DNA of 39,585 bases from Pseudomonadota bacterium (lineage in GTDB: Bacteria; Pseudomonadota; Alphaproteobacteria; Rhizobiales; Beijerinckiaceae), in contig JAKAJL010000032.1 of the NCBI GenBank assembly GCA_021813805.1, positions 1-39,585 on the forward strand. Direction: 5' to 3'. Shown piece after piece: positions 14,729-22,294 of the stretch (position 1 is its first letter; each line of letters starts with the position of its first letter). The position numbers and the translations under genes are program-made. The notes below the pieces were generated by a model, which saw only the letters and a list, made by a program, of their open reading frames with translations, was not told the origin of the DNA and ran no database searches.

Positions 14729-16327
14729 TCATGGCGGGGGCGGCGTCCCGAGCCGATTGGCGATGATATCCGCGACCCGCAGGGCGTTGGCGATGATGGT
14801 CAGGGTCGGATTGACCGCGCCGATCGAGGGGAAAAAGCTGGCGTCGGTCACATAGAGATTGTCGATCCCATGGGCGCGACAGTCGAGATCGAGGACGGAG
14901 GTCGCGGGATCCTCGCCGAAGCGCAAGGTGCCGGCCTGGTGCGCGGTCCCCCCGATCGGGACGTTCTTGCCCAGATAGAGGCTGCGATCGATCAGATGGG
15001 GGTGGATGTCGGCCTTGTCGCAGATCGACCTGAGCTTGTCGCGCAGCCGCTGATGCCCCTCCATATTGGCGAGGGCGAGATCGAGATAGACCTCGCCGCC
15101 TTGGTAATAGACGCGGTTTTCCGGGTTGGGCAAATCTTCCGAGGTGAGCCAGAAGTCGACCGCGTGGCGGGCGATCCAGTCGAAGGGCTTTTGCGGCAGC
15201 CAATGCAGCAGGGCGGACAGGCCTTCGAGTTCGATCTGCGCGCCGTCCGACTTGCCGACCATCTGGATATGGCCGAGCGGAAATTCCCACTCGTTGGCCG
15301 GCGACAGCGGGGCGCCGTGATAGAAATCGTTGAGAGCGAGGGTTTTCTGAAATTCGGTCGGGTTGGGCCGACGCGAAATGGCGAGCACGGTCGCGTTGTT
15401 GTGGCGCATGTAATTGCGTCCGACCTGGCCGGACCGGTTGGCCAGCCCGGAGGGATGGGCGTCGTTGCCTGAGCGCAGGAAGAGCAGCGCCGACGACAGG
15501 GCGCCGCAGGCGACGACGACGATATCGGCCTTCAGGGTCTGGCGCCGGCCCTCGATCAAGGCCTCGACGCCGACGATTCTGCCGCCGCCCGAGTCGGTGA
15601 CCAGCTTCTCGACAAGAGCGTTGGTCAGCAGCGTCAGGTTCTTGTGGGCGGCGAGGGCGGGATCGACGCAGACGATCTGGGCGTCCGCCTTGCCGTTGGT
15701 GAGGCTGGGATAGCCGTCGAAAGGATCGCAGCGCAGGCAGGGCGAATGGGGCAGGGTCTCGCCACGTTCGTTTTCCTCGATCATCGCGCCGATCGGCAGG
15801 TGGAACGGGTGCAGGCCCTCGCGCGACCAGGCCTCGGCGATTTCGGCGATCCGGGGCTCATGCCTCACCGGCGGCCGCGGAAAAGGGCCGCTCGCCCACG
15901 GCTCGGTCGGGTCCTCGCCGCGCAGGCCGCGGACCTGGAACAGGTTTTCCGCCGCCTGATAATAAGGCTCGAAGACGTCATATTTCAGCGGCCATTCCGG
16001 GGATACGCCGTCGGGATGGGGCACGCCATGGAAATCGCTTTCGCGCAGCCGCAACAAGGCGGCGCCGTAAAGCTTGGAGTTGCCGCCGACGAAATAATGC
16101 AGGCCGGGGTGAAAGGTCTCGCCCGATTGCGAACGCCAGGTTTCTTTCGCCTGGTACCGGCCCTTGCCGAAGACCTCGTTGGTGTCCCAGTTCTGCCTTT
16201 CGCGCTTCAGATAGAAGCCGCGCTCGACCAGCAGGACGCGCTTGCCGGTCTGGGCGAGTCTCCACGCCACCGAGGCGCCGCCGGGTCCCGAACCGACAAT
16301 CAGGACATCGTATGAATTGTCCGCCAT
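14729..16327 (-). CDS. GMC family FAD-dependent oxidoreductase
   Basis: A 532-residue flavoprotein. The FAD-binding motif VLIVGSGPGGASVAWRLA is at the N-terminus, followed by VLLVERG. The GMC-type C-terminal part has GGTAHQAGTLRFG with the likely catalytic His, and the final NPTLTIIANALRVAD. A cluster-like CLRCD motif lies mid-protein. GMC enzymes oxidise alcohols or sugars. An AAAGGA site lies just before the ATG. The gene heads a minus-strand group with the GH63-like glucosidase (128-base gap) and an SDR, suggesting joint use of a sugar compound. Confidence 0.85.
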   Translation of the reverse strand: MADNSYDVLIVGSGPGGASVAWRLAQTGKRVLLVERGFYLKRERQNWDTNEVFGKGRYQAKETWRSQSGETFHPGLHYFVGGNSKLYGAALLRLRESDFHGVPHPDGVSPEWPLKYDVFEPYYQAAENLFQVRGLRGEDPTEPWASGPFPRPPVRHEPRIAEIAEAWSREGLHPFHLPIGAMIEENERGETLPHSPCLRCDPFDGYPSLTNGKADAQIVCVDPALAAHKNLTLLTNALVEKLVTDSGGGRIVGVEALIEGRRQTLKADIVVVACGALSSALLFLRSGNDAHPSGLANRSGQVGRNYMRHNNATVLAISRRPNPTEFQKTLALNDFYHGAPLSPANEWEFPLGHIQMVGKSDGAQIELEGLSALLHWLPQKPFDWIARHAVDFWLTSEDLPNPENRVYYQGGEVYLDLALANMEGHQRLRDKLRSICDKADIHPHLIDRSLYLGKNVPIGGTAHQAGTLRFGEDPATSVLDLDCRAHGIDNLYVTDASFFPSIGAVNPTLTIIANALRVADIIANRLGTPPPP

Positions 16328-16820
16328 GCGCGTCCTTTCGTCGCCTTCGATCTCGAAAGAAAACCGATCTGCGAACGTCTTTGGGTCGTGGAAATCCCGC
16401 GGTTATTCTGGCGCCTATTTTGCGCGAGAGGAAGCCGCGCCCGGCGCGCGGCGTATTTCGCCCTCGCGGCGCGCCGTCGGGGCGCCGATGAACGACCAGT
16501 GGCCCTCGCCGCGCCCTTCGATCTTCGCGCAGCGAAGCGCATGGCTCGGCCTGAACAATCGGCGCCGCCGTCTCTTTACGCCGACGCCGCTGTCTAAAAC
16601 TGTGCAATCACGCGCCAAGAGGTGGATTTTTTGTCGCAGATCGAAGCATTCGGACGAAATCGTCATGAAAAAGCAAAATTCCAATTCTACGAAGTCTTCA
16701 ACAATTGGATGAGATCAAGGAGCGCGGTTGCGCCGGAGCATGAAATTCAAGGCGACGCGGGCACGTTGAACGAATAAAAAAATCATGGCGCGGCGCCTGG
16801 CGACAACAAGGGGAAACGCG
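16328..16820. other. Intergenic region with no supported gene
   Basis: About 490 bases between the GMC gene and a small plus-strand ORF. It should hold the promoter of the GMC-GH63-SDR group, but I cannot fix one. One 7-bp inverted repeat (TCCAATT/AATTGGA, 16680-16686 with 16703-16709) surrounds the short palindrome GAAGTCTTC. ORFs here are shadows of GC-rich composition. Confidence 0.5.
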
Positions 16821-17048
16821 ATGGGCTCTCAACATGGCGTCCGGGGGCGAGGTGCGGAGCAGTCCCGGCGGAACGAGCCGGACGCCGTCACCGGCCAATT
16901 CGAGAAATACATGCGGGAAATCACGCCGGCTTACGCGCGCGACGCGGAGGAGGGCCGCGCGCGGCGGCGGCCACATGATCGGGAAAAACAGTTTCGCCTC
17001 CAGGATCGCGAGGCGATGTATTTCTTCAGCGAAAGCCATATGCGCTGA
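16821..17048 (+). CDS. Small charged hypothetical protein
   Basis: A 75-residue ORF with an AGGGGAA site 6 to 8 bases before the ATG at 16821 (an alternative ATG lies at 16785). It is rich in Arg, Glu and Asp (QFEKYMREITPAYARDAEEGRARRRPHDREKQF). It has no membrane segment and no recognised family. It is alone on its strand. Composition looks protein-like rather than a shadow, but support is weak. Confidence 0.35.
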   Translation: MGSQHGVRGRGAEQSRRNEPDAVTGQFEKYMREITPAYARDAEEGRARRRPHDREKQFRLQDREAMYFFSESHMR

Positions 17049-17134
17049 TGCTCGGGCTCGAGGCCGCGGGCACCCGAACGCCTCTTCCGATCGGCGCCGG
17101 AAGAGAGAGGCGCCGGCCATGGCGGACGCCGACT

Positions 17135-17167
17135 AAAAAGCGGGGCCCACGGGGGCGCATGTCCCCG
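17135..17167 (-). terminator. Possible terminator after the YihY-like gene
   Basis: Read on the minus strand, a 5-bp stem CGGGG/CCCCG (17163-17167 with 17141-17145) begins 3 bases after the stop codon and is followed by C and five T. The stem is short and the loop long, so it is a weak candidate. Confidence 0.35.
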
Positions 17168-17169
17168 AA

Positions 17170-18036
17170 TTACGGCGCGTCTTCCGGCTCGATCGCCAGA
17201 CTGCCGCGCCGCAGGGCATAGGCCTTGGCGCCTTCCGCGCCGAACAGGAAAATCTGCGCCGAATAATAGACCCACAGCAGGATCACGATCAGCGCGCCGG
17301 CCGCGCCATAGGCGGAGCCGATCGCGGCGACCGCCAGATACCAGCCGATCAGGGATTTCCCAGCGGTGAAAAGGCACGCGGTGAAAAAGGCGCCGAGAAA
17401 GACATCGCCCCAGTGCAGCGGCCGGTCGGGCAGGATCTTGAACAAGGCGGCGAACAGCAGGGTCAGCAACGTGAGGGACAGGCCGCCGTTCAGCAACGGA
17501 AGGATGTGGAGGGACGGCGCATAGGCTCCCGCGACATAGCGCTGGAGCACGGTGATCGCGGTCGTCGCGGCGACGGAGACGCAAAGCAGGACGCCGAGCA
17601 GGATGAGCAGCGCCATGCCGAGCAGCCTCGTCCGCACGATGGCCCATGCGCTCGACCTCGATGGCCTGGCGCGCCAGATCACGTTGAGCGAGGCGTGAAT
17701 TTCGCTGAAGGCGCCGGTGGACCCGACAAGCAGCACGAAGAGGCCGGTCGCCGTGGCGAACCAGCCGCCGCCGCTGTTGTGCGCGGCTTCGAGCGCGCTG
17801 CGGAAAATGCCGGCGGCCGCGCTCCCCATCGAGGCGTCGATCTGCGCGAGGAGATAGGTCTTTGCGGTCTCGCGGCCGAAGATCAGGCCGGCGAGCGCGA
17901 CCACGATCATGGTGATCGGCGCGAGCGAAGTGACGAGATAAAAGGCGATCGCGGCGCCGCGCGTCATCGCCTTGTCCTCGACAAAGCCGTGGGCGGCGTC
18001 GCGCAGGACGTCGATGATCCGCACCCTCGATTTCAT
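17170..18036 (-). CDS. YihY/virulence factor BrkB family membrane protein
   Basis: A 288-residue integral membrane protein with about six hydrophobic segments. It carries the family patterns: AMTRGAAIAFYLVTSLAPITMIVVALAGLIFG near the N-terminus, the central SSAWAIVRTRLLGMALLILLG, and the C-terminal YGAAGALIVILLWVYYSAQIFLFGAE. Members were once called RNase BN by mistake; the real role is unclear, possibly envelope transport. I chose the ATG at 18036 (MKSRVRIIDVL); an upstream in-frame start at 18141 would add residues encoded inside the pqqC terminator. A terminator separates it from pqqC. Confidence 0.85.
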   Translation of the reverse strand: MKSRVRIIDVLRDAAHGFVEDKAMTRGAAIAFYLVTSLAPITMIVVALAGLIFGRETAKTYLLAQIDASMGSAAAGIFRSALEAAHNSGGGWFATATGLFVLLVGSTGAFSEIHASLNVIWRARPSRSSAWAIVRTRLLGMALLILLGVLLCVSVAATTAITVLQRYVAGAYAPSLHILPLLNGGLSLTLLTLLFAALFKILPDRPLHWGDVFLGAFFTACLFTAGKSLIGWYLAVAAIGSAYGAAGALIVILLWVYYSAQIFLFGAEGAKAYALRRGSLAIEPEDAP

Positions 18037-18106
18037 GGGACAGCCTTCGCACGGCGCGCGCCCTTGCGGCAAGCCGCTTTCCCGCGCGCCTCGGCGAAAT
18101 GACATG

Positions 18107-18136
18107 AAAAAGGCGCGCGCTTTTTCGCGCGCGCCT
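18107..18136 (-). terminator. Rho-independent terminator after pqqC
   Basis: On the minus strand a perfect 10-bp stem AGGCGCGCGC/GCGCGCGCCT (18127-18136 with 18111-18120) with a 6-base loop GAAAAA is followed by TTTT. It begins 21 bases after the pqqC stop and ends the regulator-ABC-pqqC unit. Confidence 0.8.
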
Positions 18137-18157
18137 CTCAAGGATGTGGGGGAATCG

Positions 18158-18922
18158 TCATGCCGCCGGAATGAAGGCGCCGGGCGGAATCATGCCCTGG
18201 ACATAGGCGAGATAGAGCGCGTCGAGCTGCGCCCACAGCACGTTGCACTTGAACTGCACCGCCTTGACGCAGGCGTCCTGTTCGGCGCGGGTTTTCGCGT
18301 GCGCCTTGATATATTGAAGCGCGAAATCGGCGTCGCGAGGAGCCTGGGACAGGCGGCGCTTGAAATAGGCCATCACGTCGTCGCTGATGAAGCTGTAGTT
18401 CTCCAGCATGCCGGCGATTCGCTCGCGATGGATTTTCGGCGCGAAAAGCTCGGTGAGCGAGGAGGCCACCGCGACCACCAGAGGCTGTTCGGTCACGTAG
18501 CGCACATAGGCCTCGACCGCGAAGCGGGTGGCGGGCAGGGCGGCTTCCTTGGACATCACCATGGCGCGGTCGAGGCCAAGGCCGTCAGTGAGGACCAGCC
18601 AGCGTTCGATGCCGCCCTGCTCCTCGCCGAGACCGTCGTGATCGTGGATGCGGTGGATCCATTCGCGGCGCAGTTCGCGGTCGTCGGTGCGCGCCATCAA
18701 GGCGGCGTCCTTGCGCGGCACGGCCTCCTGATAGCAATAGCGGTTGAGCGCCCAAGCCTGGACCTGACCCTTGTTCATCTGGCCGCCATGCAGCATTTTG
18801 TGGAAAATATGCTTGTCGTGATAGCGCTCGGCGCCTACGGCGCGGATCGCGGCCTCGAATTCTTCCGGTGTCAGAAGTTCACTCGCTCCAGGGGTGTTTC
18901 CGGCCACGGCGGCGCTGCCCAT
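18158..18922 (-). CDS. pqqC: Pyrroloquinoline-quinone synthase PqqC
   Basis: A 254-residue protein, normal length for PqqC. It carries conserved parts such as ERYHDKHIFHKMLHGG near the N-terminus, NRYCYQEAVPRKDAALMAR, and RREWIHRIHDHDG. PqqC carries out the last step of PQQ synthesis, ring closure and oxidation of AHQQ using O2 without a metal. A GGGAG site lies 8 bases before the ATG. The gene is 27 bases after the ABC ATPase gene and about 7.7 kb from pqqD, where pqqC is usually found next to pqqB and pqqD. Confidence 0.95.
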   Translation of the reverse strand: MGSAAVAGNTPGASELLTPEEFEAAIRAVGAERYHDKHIFHKMLHGGQMNKGQVQAWALNRYCYQEAVPRKDAALMARTDDRELRREWIHRIHDHDGLGEEQGGIERWLVLTDGLGLDRAMVMSKEAALPATRFAVEAYVRYVTEQPLVVAVASSLTELFAPKIHRERIAGMLENYSFISDDVMAYFKRRLSQAPRDADFALQYIKAHAKTRAEQDACVKAVQFKCNVLWAQLDALYLAYVQGMIPPGAFIPAA

Positions 18923-18949
18923 CGTCTTGCTCCCATTATCGTTTCCGCG

Positions 18950-19684
18950 TCATGACGCGACTTCAGAAGTACCATTTCCGGGTCCGCCGATCATGTAATA
19001 AATCTCTGCGGAAGCCCTTAAGCTTGTAAGAATTTCGTCACGCGCCCCACGCGGCTCGGCGATCGGCAGGCGGCCCCGGATGCGCGCCGGCGCGCGGTCG
19101 AGAAAGATGATCTCGTCGGCCAGCAGCAGGGCGTCGTCAAGATCGTGGGTGGCGATCAGCGCCGTCATTTTTCGCGCGCCGATCCACCGTGCGAGCAAAA
19201 GCCGGAGCCGGTGGTGCAGGGCGCGGTCGAGCGAGGCGAAAGGCTCGTCGAGCAGGAGAAGTTCGGGCTCGATCGCGAAGGCGCGCGCCAGCGCCGCCCG
19301 CCGCGCCAGACCGAGCGATAGCTGGCCCGGATAATCGCCGCCATGGCCTTCCAGCTCGAAAGCCGCGAGCAAGTCGGCGAGCGCGGACTCGTCCAGTTTC
19401 GGCGCGGCGAGGCGGAGATTGTCGGCGACACTGCGCCACGGCAGCAGGCGCGGCTCCTGAAAAACCATGCCGAGGCGGCGCGGCGCACGCGTCACCGCGC
19501 CGGAAAAGGCGCGGTCGAGCCCGGCGACGATGCGCAGAAGGCTGCTCTTGCCGCAGCCCGAAGGGCCGAGCAAAGCGACGATCGAGCCTTCCGCGACCTG
19601 AAGCGCGAAATCCTCGAACACCAGCCGCTGGCCGCCGCCAGCGAGCCGATAGGCCTTGCGGGAGATCCTGATCTCAAGGGCCAT
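18950..19684 (-). CDS. ABC transporter ATP-binding protein (SsuB/TauB-like)
   Basis: A 244-residue ABC ATPase: Walker A GPSGCGKSS, Q-loop FQEPRLLPW, a signature region LSLGLARRAALARAF (LSLGL instead of LSGGQ), Walker B LLLLDEPFASLD and the switch His in ATHDLDDA. It belongs to the nitrate/sulfonate/taurine importer class. The signature is noticeably changed. I chose the ATG at 19684, which overlaps the permease gene by 11 bases. A TTG start at 19729 is possible. It works with the permease and the Tat-exported binding protein encoded upstream. Confidence 0.88.
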   Translation of the reverse strand: MALEIRISRKAYRLAGGGQRLVFEDFALQVAEGSIVALLGPSGCGKSSLLRIVAGLDRAFSGAVTRAPRRLGMVFQEPRLLPWRSVADNLRLAAPKLDESALADLLAAFELEGHGGDYPGQLSLGLARRAALARAFAIEPELLLLDEPFASLDRALHHRLRLLLARWIGARKMTALIATHDLDDALLLADEIIFLDRAPARIRGRLPIAEPRGARDEILTSLRASAEIYYMIGGPGNGTSEVAS

Positions 19685-20411
19685 GGCGAAGGCGCCAGTT
19701 CGCCGCCTTTTCGGCGGGCCGCAGGACAAAGGTCTCGGCCAGCATCATCAGCGCGACGAAGGGCAGGGCATAGGCGAGCAGAAGCTTGAGATCGAAAAGC
19801 TGGAACGCCTCGTTCATCTTGAAGCCGACGCCATTGGGGCGGCCGAGCAGTTCGACCACCAGTACGATCTTCCACACCAGTGCGAGGCCGCCGCGCGCGG
19901 CAGCCGCGAAAAACGGCGCGAGTTGCGGCGCGACCACATGGCGCCAGCGCCGCCAGCGCGAAAAGGCGAAAGCTTGCGCCATTTCGTCGAGCGTAGGGTC
20001 GAGCGCGCGGGCGCCCTCGCGCAAGGTGACGACAGCGTTGGGCAATTTGTTGAGCGCGATCGCCGCCAACGCCGAGACTTCGTTTAGACCGCCCCAGATA
20101 TAGGCGAACATGATGACGACCAGAGCCGGCGTGTTCAGCAGGATCACCACCCATGGATCGACCAGCCGGTCGAGCCAGGGCAGGCGCCCGAGCGCGACGC
20201 CGAGCGCCGAGCCGGCGACCATGGCGAGGGAAAAGCCGCCGAGCACGCGGGCCAGGGTGACGCCGAGATTGACAGCGAGGGCGCCGCCGCGCGCCTCCGC
20301 GATCATGGTTTCGACGACCGCCGCCGGCGCGGGAAGATAATGCGGGCCGAGAAGCCGCGCGCCGATCTGCCACAGCGTCAGGAAAAGGACGATCGAAATC
20401 AGCCGGGTCAT
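19674..20411 (-). CDS. ABC transporter permease (SsuC/TauC-like)
   Basis: A 245-residue membrane protein with about six hydrophobic segments and the EAA-type loop (REGARALDPTLDEMAQAFAFSRWRRWRHVVAPQLAPF) that contacts the ATPase. It opens with a typical hydrophobic N-terminus (LISIVLFLTLWQIGARLLG). Its start overlaps the end of the binding-protein gene by 4 bases (ATGA), and its own end overlaps the ATPase gene, so the three are translated together. Confidence 0.88.
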   Translation of the reverse strand: MTRLISIVLFLTLWQIGARLLGPHYLPAPAAVVETMIAEARGGALAVNLGVTLARVLGGFSLAMVAGSALGVALGRLPWLDRLVDPWVVILLNTPALVVIMFAYIWGGLNEVSALAAIALNKLPNAVVTLREGARALDPTLDEMAQAFAFSRWRRWRHVVAPQLAPFFAAAARGGLALVWKIVLVVELLGRPNGVGFKMNEAFQLFDLKLLLAYALPFVALMMLAETFVLRPAEKAANWRLRHGP

Positions 20412-21379
20412 GGACGGTAGAACACGCCGGGGTCCAGCTCCGTCGCCTTGCCGACGAGCTGGGACCCGCCGACCTCGGCGAGCACCTTGTAGATCGCGGC
20501 GGCGTCGGCCCGATATTGCGCGAGCGTCGCGGTCGGGACGCCGCGGCGGTAATATCGCCGCAGAATCGCCAGCGTTTTCGGATCGGTTATGCCAGTCATC
20601 GGCGCGATCTTCGCAAAGGCTTCGTCATTGTCGGCGAGCAGATTTTTCGCCTTTGTCATCATGGCGAAAAAGCGTTGCAGACGGTCCGTGTTCTTCGCGG
20701 CGAACTCTTGCGTGAAGACATAGCCGGTAACGATGAGCGGATGTTGGGCGCCGAGGTCGCGCTCGACATCCGCCATGTCGATGGCGCGGGCGAAGCCCTT
20801 GCCTTCGAGTCTGGCGGCGAAGGTGAAAAATTCCAGCGCGGCGTCGAGTTCGCCCTGCGCCAGCTTTTCGGCGAGCAGCGGCGGCGCGGCGAAGACGGGA
20901 TGGGCCCTGGCCTTGAGATCGACGCCCTGTTTCAGCGCCCAGGCCTGAAGCAGGAGCCAGCTCTTGTCGAGCGAGCCGCCGGCCACGCCGATCTTCTTGC
21001 CGACGAGATCCGAGGCCTTCCATGGAAAAGGAGCGGACTTGGCCATGACCGCGCCCAGCGCCGTCGAATGGGGATAGAAGATCAGAGGCGTTCCGAGCCC
21101 CCGCTCGCGCGCGACCCACAGCCAGTCCGAGAGGATGAGGTCGGCGCCGCCGCCGATCAGCGCAACCTTGCCGGCCTCCGTCGTCGCCAGCTGGGTCGTC
21201 TCGAAATCGATTCCTTCCGCCTTGTCGAGGCCATAAGCGCGGGCGGTCGCCAGCTCCCAGGCGAAACTGCCTGTCGCCTGGACCGCGAGGCGCAGCTTGG
21301 CCGCCGCGCGAACCGACGATGGCAAGGCGAGGGCGGCGGCGCTCGCGGCGAGGAAAAGGCGGCGGGAAAGGGAACGCAC
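20408..21379 (-). CDS. ABC transporter substrate-binding protein (NMT1/SsuA-like), probable Tat substrate
   Basis: A 323-residue periplasmic binding protein of the NMT1/aliphatic-sulfonate type, with LRLAVQATGSFAWELATARAYGLDKAEGIDFE, GGGADLILSDWLWVARERG and a GKKIGVAGGSLDKSWLLLQ core. The GTG at 21379 has AAGGA 7 bases upstream and gives a signal peptide with SRRLFLAASAAALALP, which matches the twin-arginine consensus, cleaved after VRA. Longer in-frame starts look unlikely. The ligand is unknown. Its place between the xox regulator and pqqC suggests a substrate linked to methanol oxidation. Confidence 0.82.
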   Translation of the reverse strand: MRSLSRRLFLAASAAALALPSSVRAAAKLRLAVQATGSFAWELATARAYGLDKAEGIDFETTQLATTEAGKVALIGGGADLILSDWLWVARERGLGTPLIFYPHSTALGAVMAKSAPFPWKASDLVGKKIGVAGGSLDKSWLLLQAWALKQGVDLKARAHPVFAAPPLLAEKLAQGELDAALEFFTFAARLEGKGFARAIDMADVERDLGAQHPLIVTGYVFTQEFAAKNTDRLQRFFAMMTKAKNLLADNDEAFAKIAPMTGITDPKTLAILRRYYRRGVPTATLAQYRADAAAIYKVLAEVGGSQLVGKATELDPGVFYRP

Positions 21380-21401
21380 GGCGGAGTCCTTCGCGGGGCC
21401 C

Positions 21402-22091
21402 TCAGTGGGACGAGGTCTTGTCGCCGCCGGCATGGCTGTCGGCCGCGTTTCGCGCAAAATCCATCTTGCCGACCTCGATCGCCGCCTTGGTCCGGCTATA
21501 GACGTTCAGTTTGCGCAGGATTTCCGAGACATGCGCCTTGACGGTGGTTTCGGCGACGCCAAGCTCATAGGCGATCTGCTTATTCTGCAGGCCGGCGCGG
21601 ATCATGTCGAGCACGCGCAATTGCTGGGGGGTGAGATCCTGCAGGCGGCGCAGCATGTCCTCGCGCTGGACCTCGGAGGGCTGCGGCTGGTCGAGGTCGC
21701 GGAAACGCTCCGGCAGATAGACCGAGCCGTTGAGCACTTCGCTGATGGCGTGGGCGAGTTCGCTCTTCGACGTCGCCTTGGAGACGAAGCCGGCGGCGCC
21801 GAGGGCGAGCAGGTCGCGCACCACGCGCGGATCCTCATGCGCGGAAACCACCATGATCGGCAGGTGCGGATAGGCCGCGCGCACGCGCACCAGTCCGGAC
21901 AGGCCGGTGGTTCCCGGCAGGAACAGGTCGAACAGGCCGAGGTCGAAACTCTTCTCCCGCGCCAGCACGTTCATCGCTTCGTCGATCGACGTCGCCTCGA
22001 AGATTTCGCAATTCGGACGCTCCAGCCGCACCGCGCTTTCCAGCGCCTCGCGAAACAGGGGATGATCGTCCACGATCAAGATCCGCGTCAT
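21402..22091 (-). CDS. NarL/LuxR-type response regulator, likely regulator of methanol oxidation
   Basis: A 229-residue two-domain regulator. The receiver domain has the acidic pair at D8-D9 (VDDHP), the phosphoacceptor D55 (FDLFLPG) and the VSK lysine. The C-terminal LuxR-type HTH reads LTPQQLRVLDMIRAGLQNKQIAYELGVAETTVKAHVSEILRKLNV. It is similar in build to MxaB-like regulators of methylotrophs. A GGAGGAAGG site precedes the ATG at 22091. No histidine kinase gene is in the window. It heads the unit containing the ABC importer and pqqC. Confidence 0.87.
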   Translation of the reverse strand: MTRILIVDDHPLFREALESAVRLERPNCEIFEATSIDEAMNVLAREKSFDLGLFDLFLPGTTGLSGLVRVRAAYPHLPIMVVSAHEDPRVVRDLLALGAAGFVSKATSKSELAHAISEVLNGSVYLPERFRDLDQPQPSEVQREDMLRRLQDLTPQQLRVLDMIRAGLQNKQIAYELGVAETTVKAHVSEILRKLNVYSRTKAAIEVGKMDFARNAADSHAGGDKTSSH

Positions 22092-22202
22092 CCTGGCCTT
22101 CCTCCGCCGAAATCTCTTGTCCGCGCGCGAGACCTCCGCCCTCGGCGGGGCCACGCGCATTTGATTGGAATTTGCGCCCTGGCGCCGCCGCGCGCAAGGA
22201 GT

Positions 22203-22240
22203 CGAAATAAAAAGGCGGCCGCGTTTCGCACGGCCGCCTT
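22203..22240 (-). terminator. Strong rho-independent terminator after xoxF
   Basis: On the minus strand a perfect 10-bp stem AAGGCGGCCG/CGGCCGCCTT (22231-22240 with 22212-22221) and 9-base loop are followed by TTTATTTC, giving five T including the stem end. It divides the pqqABDE-xoxGJF unit from the downstream regulator gene. Confidence 0.85.
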
Positions 22241-22259
22241 CCGCGTCGATCGGGCGCTC

Positions 22260-22282
22260 GACCCCGGATTTTGTCCGGGGTC
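22260..22282 (-). other. Hairpin just after the xoxF stop
   Basis: A perfect 9-bp inverted repeat GACCCCGGA/TCCGGGGTC (22260-22268 with 22274-22282) with a 5-base loop lies 12 bases after the xoxF stop and before the main terminator. It has no T run. It may protect the 3' end of the xoxF mRNA. Confidence 0.55.
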
Positions 22283-22294
22283 GCGCCGGATGGC

